From Ilumatobacter sp. (GTDB taxonomy: Bacteria; Actinomycetota; Acidimicrobiia; Acidimicrobiales; Ilumatobacteraceae), in NCBI GenBank assembly GCA_029263275.1, contig JAJCXU010000211.1:1-7128 (forward strand): a DNA stretch of 7,128 nt, read 5' to 3'. Shown here piece after piece: positions 1 through 7,128 of this stretch. A model generated the notes under the pieces. The model did no database searches and was not told the origin of the DNA. It saw nothing but the letters and a program-made list of their open reading frames with translations. How positions within the stretch are numbered: the first letter of the stretch is position 1; every line of letters begins with the position of its first letter. Both the position numbers and the translations under genes were made by a program.

Positions 1-1157
1 ACGTCGGCCGGCATCGGTTGATTGCGCAACGCACTGACCACGGCAAGACAGACACCGAGGTCGAGGCCGGGTTCGACCAGCTTCACCCCACCGGCGGTGG
101 AGGCATAGACGTCGTTCTCGCCGACGGGCAAGCGGGCGCGGCGGCCGAGTACCGCCATCAACATCGAAAGTCGGGCGCCGTCGAGCCCCAACGCGCTCCG
201 CCGCGACGGGACCCCGGGCACGCCTTGCGACGTGAGCGCTTGAACTTCGACGACGATCGGTCGTTGTCCTTCCATTGTGGGGACCACAGCCGAGCCTGGA
301 ATGCCGGTGCGACGGTCGGAGAGGAACATGGTCGACGGGTCAGGCACGCCGATGAGCCCGGCGCCGGCCATCTCGAACAGGCCCAGCTCATTGGTGGGCC
401 CGAAGCGGTGCTTCGAGGCGCGCAGCAACCGCAAGGCATGGTGTTTGTCGCCTTCGAACTGAAGCACCGTGTCGACCACGTGCTCGAGGACGCGTGGCCC
501 GGCGAGGCCGCCATCTTTGGTGACATGGCCGACCAGCACGATGGCGATGTCGCGCTCTTTGGCCACGTTGACCAGCCGCTGGGCGCACCCGCGGACTTGA
601 CCCACGCTCCCGGGCAGTGATCCGAGCGAGGGGTCGAACACGGTCTGGATCGAGTCGATGACCACCAGTTCAGGCTTGGTTTCTTCGATCGATTCGAGCA
701 CGTGTGGAAGCGATGTCTCGGCATGAAGCCACAGCTGCGGTCGTACCGCGTCGAGCCGTTCGGCGCGGAGGCGAACCTGTTGCGCGCTCTCCTCAGCGCT
801 GACGTAGAGCGTCGGACCATCCCACGAGGCGAGGAGTTGGAGGAGCAAGGTGCTCTTGCCGATGCCCGGCTCGCCGCCGAGCAGTGTGACCGCTCCGGGG
901 ACGATGCCGCCGCCGAGCACGCGATCGAGTTCAGGAATGCAAGTGGAGGTGGGGCGGCCCGCCTCGGTGCCGACGTCGCCAATGAGCCGCGGCCCCGGTC
1001 GATTGGTGGGCGGCGGCGGAGCGACCAAGTCGTCGCCGGCGCCCTCGACTTCTTCGACCAGGGTGTTCCAGTCGCCGCAGCTCCCGCATTGCCCAGACCA
1101 CTTCGGGTACGACGTGCCGCACTCGCTGCACGCGTACACCAGTTTCAGTTTCGCCAT
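1..1157 (-). CDS. radA: DNA repair protein RadA (Sms), C-terminus cut by window edge
   Basis: RadA is a RecA-like ATPase/helicase that promotes branch migration and processes recombination intermediates. I translated 385 uninterrupted codons. An N-terminal C4 zinc finger has Cys10, Cys13, Cys24 and Cys27. A proline-rich linker follows (47-56), then Walker A GEPGIGKST (95-103) and a Walker B strand ending VVID (165-168). The conserved GHVTKDGGLAGP stretch is at 210-221. The RadA signature usually written KNRFG reads KHRFG here (249-253). After about residue 300 comes the Lon-like P domain, including NDVYASTAGGVK (348-359). Family members are about 450-460 residues, so roughly the last 70 are missing at the left edge. 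The start at 1157 is supported by AAGGTGA (1163-1169), five bases upstream. The cupin gene lies 76 bp upstream on the same strand with no terminator between, so co-transcription is possible. The identification is secure. Confidence 0.97.
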   Translation of the reverse strand, partial: MAKLKLVYACSECGTSYPKWSGQCGSCGDWNTLVEEVEGAGDDLVAPPPPTNRPGPRLIGDVGTEAGRPTSTCIPELDRVLGGGIVPGAVTLLGGEPGIGKSTLLLQLLASWDGPTLYVSAEESAQQVRLRAERLDAVRPQLWLHAETSLPHVLESIEETKPELVVIDSIQTVFDPSLGSLPGSVGQVRGCAQRLVNVAKERDIAIVLVGHVTKDGGLAGPRVLEHVVDTVLQFEGDKHHALRLLRASKHRFGPTNELGLFEMAGAGLIGVPDPSTMFLSDRRTGIPGSAVVPTMEGQRPIVVEVQALTSQGVPGVPSRRSALGLDGARLSMLMAVLGRRARLPVGENDVYASTAGGVKLVEPGLDLGVCLAVVSALRNQPMPAD

Positions 1158-1233
1158 GATGGTCACCTTAGAGACGGGCACTCACAGAGTTGACCGGCCT
1201 GGCCAAGGCGGGCGCGACGTGCGGATCTTCTCG

Positions 1234-1617
1234 TCAGGTGGTTGCGAGCTTCGCCGCGATGTGATCGAGCACGGGCGCGTGGTCGGCCTGAGGGCTGAAC
1301 ATCACCAATTCGGCGTCGGACTCCACGCGGACGCTGTGCCCTGGCGGCCAGTAGAACACGTCACCGGTCGAACAGCGCTCGTCGGTGCCGTCGCTGTACG
1401 AGACCACGACGTCGCCGGTGACCATGAAGCCCCAGTGGGCTGACTGACAGGCATCATGCTCGAGGCCGGTGAGAAGCGGCGCCAGGTCTGCGCCAGCTCC
1501 CAAGGTGAAGTACTCCGCGGCGAGTGAGCCTGAGGCCACACCAAAATCCGGGAGGTGCCTCGCGTGCGCGCCGGGCGCGTTGATCTTGACGGGAAGGTCG
1601 TTCTTCGTGACGTGCAT
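1234..1617 (-). CDS. Small single-domain cupin protein (HWG-type)
   Basis: This is a 127-residue protein consisting of one cupin beta-barrel, probably cytoplasmic because it has no signal peptide or membrane segment. The first cupin motif is degenerate: it reads SAHWGFMVTGDV (59-70), keeping His61 and the glycines but not the full HxH...E metal set. The second motif is GDVFYWPPGH (85-94), with His94 as the usual fourth ligand position. His54 lies before motif 1 and could contribute. Such HWG/PPGH cupins are mostly uncharacterised; sensing or binding a small molecule is as likely as catalysis. No substrate can be named. The start at 1617 has AAGGGA (1624-1629), six bases upstream. Its leader contains a heptamer tandem repeat. 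It lies 77 bp downstream of the DinB-like gene and 76 bp upstream of radA, all on the same strand. Confidence 0.85.
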   Translation of the reverse strand: MHVTKNDLPVKINAPGAHARHLPDFGVASGSLAAEYFTLGAGADLAPLLTGLEHDACQSAHWGFMVTGDVVVSYSDGTDERCSTGDVFYWPPGHSVRVESDAELVMFSPQADHAPVLDHIAAKLATT

Positions 1618-1628
1618 GGTGTGTCCCT

Positions 1629-1670
1629 TGGTTGTTGGTTGTTGGTTGATGGTTGATGGTTGATGGTTGA
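1629..1670. repeat. Heptamer short tandem repeat, six units
   Basis: Six adjoining 7-base units occur here. On the plus strand they read TGGTTGT twice, then TGGTTGA four times; on the minus strand this is TCAACCA x4 followed by ACAACCA x2. The array lies in the 5' leader of the cupin gene. It touches the ribosome binding site AAGGGA (1624-1629, one base shared) and sits between the cupin start and the end of the DinB-like gene. It is non-coding. Slipped-strand change in unit number would alter leader length but not a reading frame. Confidence 0.9.
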
Positions 1671-1694
1671 TTGACCAGTTGTCGAGCGGCTCGA

Positions 1695-2252
1695 TCAGAG
1701 CGAACGCCCACTGAAAGCAACGAGACGCTCGAATGTGCTGGCGCCGTCAGGTGCGGTGGTCTCGTCTTTGAATGTGTCGCCATCGCGCATCTCCGGGGTC
1801 AACGCTTGTCGCGCGAACTCGTCGACGGCGCAGATCACTGCCGGGGGGACTTCGAAGCGCTGGCCAGTGGACGAGGCGAGGTCCCAGCCGTGCATCAGAC
1901 CATCGAATGCGACCAGCCGAGCGAAGGTCTCGCCGGGCATCTCGCCCATCGGAGTAGTCATCAGCCGCTCCATCGCCCCTGGGCTCTTGACCGCGTCGAG
2001 GAGATCGTCCATGACCTCGCGGAATTCAGCAGCGGGCACCCAGCCGTAGACACCTGGCGCTGTCAACTCCGGGGCCTCCTCACCGCGGAACCAGTAGGTG
2101 AACGACCCTCCGAGCACGATCATGTGGTTGAGCACGTCGTGCACGGTGAACTCACTGCACGGCGTCGAGTCGTTCATCTGCATCGTCTGGATGCGATCGA
2201 CCGTGGCGTTGAGCGTGGGCAAGATGTACGAGAGCTGCTCGATGGGTTCCAT
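1695..2252 (-). CDS. DinB-like / TIGR03086-type putative metal-binding protein
   Basis: This 185-residue protein belongs to the DinB/YfiT four-helix-bundle superfamily. It most resembles the actinobacterial TIGR03086 group, related to mycothiol-dependent maleylpyruvate isomerase and mycothiol S-transferases. The usual landmarks are present: the PCSEFTVHDVLNHM segment (31-44) with metal-type His43, and FDGLMHGWDLA (116-126). In the second, His121 and Asp117 stand four residues apart, where the isomerase has Glu and His. Asp117 in place of Glu is a mild departure. The thiol cofactor and substrate are unknown. The frame stays open to GTG at 2333, but I chose ATG 2252 because GAAAGG (2260-2265) lies seven bases upstream and the domain starts right there. 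It is divergent from the TPR regulator and may head a minus-strand unit with the cupin and radA. Confidence 0.8.
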   Translation of the reverse strand: MEPIEQLSYILPTLNATVDRIQTMQMNDSTPCSEFTVHDVLNHMIVLGGSFTYWFRGEEAPELTAPGVYGWVPAAEFREVMDDLLDAVKSPGAMERLMTTPMGEMPGETFARLVAFDGLMHGWDLASSTGQRFEVPPAVICAVDEFARQALTPEMRDGDTFKDETTAPDGASTFERLVAFSGRSL

Positions 2253-2259
2253 GAGTGGG

Positions 2260-2265
2260 CCTTTC
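2260..2265 (-). promoter_or_regulatory. Ribosome binding site deciding the DinB-like gene start
   Basis: GAAAGG on the minus strand is followed by a seven-base spacer and ATG at 2252. The upstream alternative GTG at 2333 would add 27 residues with no domain similarity, and it sits inside the palindrome, so this site favours the shorter protein. Confidence 0.6.
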
Positions 2266-2316
2266 AGATTCTGTTTGTCGTGATCGCTCCGTCGAATGGT
2301 GCGATAGCAGAGAGGC

Positions 2317-2333
2317 GTGACATTTGATGTCAC
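2317..2333. promoter_or_regulatory. Perfect 7-3-7 palindrome, candidate operator
   Basis: GTGACAT (2317-2323), TTG (2324-2326) and ATGTCAC (2327-2333) form a perfect inverted repeat. It lies in the 90-bp divergent region between the DinB-like gene and the TPR regulator and ends nine bases before the regulator ATG. Size and symmetry suit a dimeric DNA-binding protein; the stem is too short and has no T-run for a terminator. Which protein binds it is unknown. Autoregulation by the adjacent regulator is an inference. Confidence 0.5.
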
Positions 2334-2342
2334 AATGCGACA

Positions 2343-4409
2343 ATGCAGGCACTAGCGGGAGCCCGCGTAGCGATCAGCCAGGGAGACTGGGCCCAGGCAC
2401 TCGAACTACTCACAGCCAGCGGGTCGGCAGCAGATTCGGCAGAAGGTCTGGAGCTTCGAGCCCAGGCCGAGTACGGCAACGGCGGCTTCGAAGCATCCGT
2501 GGCGGCATGGGAAGACCTGCACGCGCTGTTACTGGCTGACGACGACATTGCCGGCGCGGCGAGAGCTGCCGCGATGGTCGCCATGTTCCTGATGATGGAC
2601 ACCGGCCTGATGGCGCCGGTCCGAGGATGGTTGCGCCGCGCCGAGCGGCTGCTGCAGGGGCACGACGAGGCTCCCGCTCATGCCCTGATCGCGGTCGTCC
2701 GCGGGTACGAACGATTCATGTCCGGCGACATGGATTCCGCACGAACGTTCTCAGCCATGGCCATCGAACTGGGAGGCCGCCTCGGGGTCGAACCGGCGGT
2801 CGTCATCGGGCGGGTGTGCGCAGCGCGGGTCCACGTTTTTGATGGGCATGTCGAAGCAGGGCTCGACCTCCTCGATGAGATCGCTGTTGACCTGATGTCA
2901 GGTGCGGCCGACCCGCTGACGACGGGGATGATGTACTGCGAGTTGATCTGCGCCGCCCAGGGGATGGCGCTACACGACCGCGCGAGTCAGTGGACCGAGG
3001 TGATGGAACAGTGGCGCCACGGCGCCGCAATCGGTGCAATCAGTGGGCGATGCCGCGTTCATCGGGCCGAGATTCTCCGGATTTCTGGTCCGTGCGATGT
3101 CGCTGAGGCCGAAGCGCTCGGCGCATGTGAGGAGCTCCGGCCCTGGATGCGCCGCGAGTTCGGCTGGCCGCTCGTCGAACTCGGCAATATCCGGTTGCGT
3201 CGTGGCGATCTCGTCGGTGCCGAAGAAGCCTTCCTCGCGGCTCATGAACGCAGTTGGTCGCCGCACCCCGGACTTGCGTTGTTGCGGTTGGAGCAAGGCG
3301 ACGTGGACGTCGCCGCTTCGATGATCGCTGACGCAATCGCTCACCCTTTCGACATTCCCTCGAAGATGCGACCACCGTTCGGCGACTTGCGTCTCGCCCC
3401 GCTGCTCGACGCCCAGGCAAAGATCGCGGCAGCGAGGGGCGACGTCGATACTGCCCGGCAGGCCGCTGACGGACTCGCGTCGATCGCGCGCTCGTACCCG
3501 AGCCGTTCGCTTGAGGCCGGTGCTGCGCTGGCCGGCGCGCGGGCATCGCTGGTTGACGGAGACCTGACAGACGCAATCCATTGGGCCAAAGGGGCGACGG
3601 CGGCGTGGGCCGACATCGGGGCCCCGTTCGAAGCCGCCGCCGCGCGAATGGTGCTCGGCGAAGCTCGTCACCGATCCGGCGATGTCGAAGGCGCACGCAT
3701 GGAGTGGCGGGCGGCGCGAGCGGCCTTCGACGCATTCGGAGCGGTGCTCAGCGCTGAAGAGGCTGAGCGTCTCGTCATCGGCGCTCCATCAAGGCGAACC
3801 ACTGCCACGACCGGAAGTCAGGCGACCGCCACTTTCAGATGCGACGGAGACACCCGCACGATCGGTCTCAACGACGTCACCGTGCTGATGCGCGACCTCA
3901 AAGGGCTTCGATACGTCGAACGACTGCTCGCCAACCCTGGGCGCGAGATTCACGCGCTGGATCTCGTCGCTGTCGAACGAGGCTCGCTTCCGACCGGCGG
4001 CACCGACGAGCGCTCCGAGGGAATGCACATCGATCAAGGAAGCGATGGCCTCCCGGTCATCGATGAAGCGGCGCGCGAGGCCTACCGCCGCAGGCTCGCC
4101 GAGGTCGATGACGACATCGAGGAAGCGACGTTGTTGAACGACCTCGGTCGGATCGACCTCGCCCAACGGGATCGCGACTACTTGATCGCCGAGCTGTCGA
4201 GTGCGGTTGGTCTCGGGGGTCGCGCCCGCTCGGTCGGCGGGTCCGCCGAGCGCGCTCGCACCAGCGTGACCCGATCAATGCGTTATGCGCTGCAGCGCAT
4301 GGGCGAACACCATCCAGCCCTCGCCGCACATCTCGAACAGACCGTGCACACGGGGACGTATTGCGTCTACACGCCGGACCCAATCGCACCGCTCATCTGG
4401 GACCTGTGA
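2343..4409 (+). CDS. TPR-like helical-repeat regulator with C-terminal winged-helix-like module
   Basis: This is a 688-residue protein with no signal peptide or membrane helix, so it is probably cytoplasmic. Residues 1-470 are a solenoid of TPR-like helix pairs. Examples are GDWAQALELL near the N-terminus, RRGDLVGAEEAF (286-297) and SGDVEGARMEW (445-455), matching the sensor arm of large actinobacterial LuxR/STAND-type regulators. No Walker A motif and no N-terminal NTPase or cyclase domain are present. After a Thr/Ser-rich linker (483-497), residues 498-543 resemble the first half of an OmpR/SARP winged helix. Residues 575-619 form a charged helical insert. Residues 634-676 resemble its recognition helix and wing, ending TVHTGTYCVY (667-676). 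The module is familiar from actinobacterial TPR/ATPase proteins but has no established function. ATG 2343 is the first possible start, since a stop in frame lies at 2325-2327. It has no Shine-Dalgarno. The DNA-binding role is inferred. Confidence 0.75.
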   Translation: MQALAGARVAISQGDWAQALELLTASGSAADSAEGLELRAQAEYGNGGFEASVAAWEDLHALLLADDDIAGAARAAAMVAMFLMMDTGLMAPVRGWLRRAERLLQGHDEAPAHALIAVVRGYERFMSGDMDSARTFSAMAIELGGRLGVEPAVVIGRVCAARVHVFDGHVEAGLDLLDEIAVDLMSGAADPLTTGMMYCELICAAQGMALHDRASQWTEVMEQWRHGAAIGAISGRCRVHRAEILRISGPCDVAEAEALGACEELRPWMRREFGWPLVELGNIRLRRGDLVGAEEAFLAAHERSWSPHPGLALLRLEQGDVDVAASMIADAIAHPFDIPSKMRPPFGDLRLAPLLDAQAKIAAARGDVDTARQAADGLASIARSYPSRSLEAGAALAGARASLVDGDLTDAIHWAKGATAAWADIGAPFEAAAARMVLGEARHRSGDVEGARMEWRAARAAFDAFGAVLSAEEAERLVIGAPSRRTTATTGSQATATFRCDGDTRTIGLNDVTVLMRDLKGLRYVERLLANPGREIHALDLVAVERGSLPTGGTDERSEGMHIDQGSDGLPVIDEAAREAYRRRLAEVDDDIEEATLLNDLGRIDLAQRDRDYLIAELSSAVGLGGRARSVGGSAERARTSVTRSMRYALQRMGEHHPALAAHLEQTVHTGTYCVYTPDPIAPLIWDL

Positions 4410-4418
4410 CCGTGCGGG

Positions 4419-5225
4419 TCAGTGCTGGCCGAGGTGGCGGTGCTTGTAGGCCCGTGCTCGACGGAAGCGCGCGATGGTGACGTAGCCGATGAAGATCGTC
4501 ATGAACCCGACCCACGCAACAAGAGCAATGAGCGCAGCGATGGACAGCGGGCGGGCCCACTGTTGTCCTTCTCCGGGCTGCTGTGTGGACTGAGCGAGGA
4601 TCAGCGCAGGCGACCCGTCAGCGGGCAGCTCCCAGACGAGAATGCCATTGGCGTCGACCTCGACGTTGGTCTGCTCGCCTTCGATCACCCCCGGCAGGAG
4701 CGCTTGCACGGTCACATCGAGCGAGTCAGCTGGCGTTGCGCCGCTGGCAGCGATCTGCTCGGCAAAGGGCTGGCCTCCGACCGCGGCCACGAGGTCGGCG
4801 TCGGCAAACGCATCGAAGCCGCTCAGCACGAGTCGGCCACTGAGCTGATTGGTGGTGATGTCGCCGTTGGTCCCGCGACCGAGTTCCATCTGGGTGAACG
4901 GCGGGCCGAGGCTCTGGAGGAGGTTGGTCGCCTCGCCCTGTGAGCGGAACGGGTGGGTCATCTGCAGGAACAGTCCACCGGTGTCATCGTCGGGCGGACG
5001 CGGTCCGTCGATTGACCAGCCTGCCGCGATGACATCATCGAGCACGAGGTCGTCGATCAGCGTCGGCACCTGATCGAGTACCGCTTGATCGGCGAGCACG
5101 GTGACGGCGATCTGACCGGTGCCATCTGGCTCGACCACGACATCGACCGTGACGTCGACCTGGCACGCAGCCAGGGCAACGGTGCATGCGAGAAGTGCGA
5201 CGAGCCGCCTGATCACTCGATCCAT
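4419..5225 (-). CDS. LppM-like lipoprotein with C-terminal membrane anchor
   Basis: This is a 268-residue exported protein. The N-terminus has basic residues (Arg3, Arg6, Arg7), a hydrophobic core and a lipobox LAAC with Cys21 as the predicted lipidated residue. The exported domain begins VDVTVDVVVEPDGTG, the beta-rich start typical of LppM (Mycobacterium Rv2171) relatives. One transmembrane helix spans about 228-251, followed by a basic, His-rich tail of 17 residues with five Arg and one Lys. The predicted topology is an outside domain tethered at both ends with the tail in the cytoplasm. LppM is implicated in envelope and phagosome interaction in mycobacteria; that role need not apply here. 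The start at 5225 has only a weak GGCGGG upstream. The gene is convergent with the TPR regulator, with nine bases between stop codons, and is separated from clpC by a terminator. Confidence 0.8.
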   Translation of the reverse strand: MDRVIRRLVALLACTVALAACQVDVTVDVVVEPDGTGQIAVTVLADQAVLDQVPTLIDDLVLDDVIAAGWSIDGPRPPDDDTGGLFLQMTHPFRSQGEATNLLQSLGPPFTQMELGRGTNGDITTNQLSGRLVLSGFDAFADADLVAAVGGQPFAEQIAASGATPADSLDVTVQALLPGVIEGEQTNVEVDANGILVWELPADGSPALILAQSTQQPGEGQQWARPLSIAALIALVAWVGFMTIFIGYVTIARFRRARAYKHRHLGQH

Positions 5226-5234
5226 GATCCCGCC

Positions 5235-5240
5235 ATTATG
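5235..5240 (-). promoter_or_regulatory. Possible -10 element of the LppM-like gene
   Basis: CATAAT on the minus strand matches TATAAT at five of six positions. It would place transcription start a few bases before the ATG at 5225, giving an almost leaderless mRNA. No credible -35 hexamer is visible at the right distance. The clpC terminator just upstream implies the gene needs its own promoter within 5226-5283. Confidence 0.25.
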
Positions 5241-5283
5241 ACGGGGGAGATCGCGTCGGCGGCGGCATCTCGATAAAGCCCGG

Positions 5284-5328
5284 CACGAAAACGACGAACG
5301 CCCCGCCGGTAAACCAGCGGGGCGTTCG
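5284..5328 (-). terminator. Rho-independent terminator downstream of clpC
   Basis: A perfect 12-bp GC-rich stem pairs 5295-5306 (CGAACGCCCCGC) with 5317-5328 (GCGGGGCGTTCG) around a ten-base loop. On the minus strand it is followed by GTCGTTTTCG, a short T-run. The tail on the plus strand is not T-rich, so it is oriented for clpC, whose stop is 33 bases upstream. It separates clpC from the LppM-like gene. Confidence 0.88.
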
Positions 5329-5360
5329 ATCAGATCACGATGATCGAGTGACTCAGTGGA

Positions 5361-7128
<1,768 letters not shown>

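Noticed and set aside
18..1443. Long plus-strand open frames opposite radA and the cupin gene.
   Set aside because: The minus-strand frames have clear zinc-finger, Walker and cupin motifs. The plus-strand translations are low-complexity Arg/Ala/Gly/Pro sequences without domains, as expected opposite GC-rich genes.
1629..1670. Heptamer repeat as a CRISPR-like array.
   Set aside because: The units are 7 bases and directly adjoining, without spacers; no cas genes are nearby.
2275..2310. Possible sigma-70-type promoter pairs (TTGTCG with downstream GATAGC, or minus-strand TTGTGA with TGCTAT) in the divergent region.
   Set aside because: Spacers are about 20 bases or more and the hexamers match poorly, so no promoter can be called there by eye.
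2253..2333. 27-residue N-terminal extension of the DinB-like protein from GTG 2333.
   Set aside because: There is no ribosome binding site, no family similarity and the GTG is part of the palindrome; ATG 2252 has a good GAAAGG at seven bases.
2970..3735. Two minus-strand open frames of over 230 codons inside the TPR regulator gene.
   Set aside because: They are Arg-rich shadows of a GC-biased coding strand, lack ribosome binding sites and overlap a full-length, well-patterned plus-strand gene.
4410..4418. Shared terminator between the convergent regulator and LppM-like genes.
   Set aside because: The nine-base gap and flanks offer only 4-bp GACC/GGTC pairings and no T-run.

Overview
The window is GC-rich, tightly packed bacterial chromosome with a strong third-position GC bias. 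It most likely comes from an actinobacterium. The support is a mycothiol-S-transferase/DinB-like protein, an LppM-type lipoprotein, a ClpC closest in motif detail to actinobacterial ClpC1, and a regulator architecture typical of Actinomycetota. An acidimicrobial-type lineage is possible, but that is a guess. No rRNA, tRNA, CRISPR array, insertion sequence or phage gene was seen.

Layout from left to right. Positions 1-1157 hold the first 385 codons of radA on the minus strand; its C-terminus lies outside the window. Upstream of it on the same strand are a small HWG-type cupin (1234-1617) and a DinB-like/TIGR03086 protein (1695-2252), which together with radA could form one minus-strand transcription unit. 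A heptamer tandem repeat (1629-1670) fills the leader of the cupin gene. A 90-bp divergent intergenic region with a perfect 7-3-7 palindrome (2317-2333) separates this group from a plus-strand gene of 688 codons (2343-4409). That gene encodes a TPR-like helical-repeat protein whose C-terminus looks like an interrupted winged-helix domain. It ends tail-to-tail with a minus-strand LppM-like lipoprotein gene (4419-5225). A strong minus-strand intrinsic terminator (5284-5328) follows the 3' part of clpC (5361-7128), whose N-terminus lies beyond the right edge.

clpC and radA are housekeeping genes: protein quality control and recombination/replication-fork repair. They are direct neighbours in the Bacillus ctsR-mcsA-mcsB-clpC-radA-disA operon. 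Here they are still codirectional but separated by about 4.2 kb holding four genes of less certain role. The regulator, the palindrome and the divergent DinB-like/cupin pair form a plausible small regulatory locus; this is inferred from arrangement only.

The least ordinary items are the TPR/split-winged-helix protein, the operator-like palindrome beside its start, the heptamer repeat next to a ribosome binding site, and a KHRFG variant of the RadA KNRFG motif. I see no convincing evidence of an entirely new multi-gene system.
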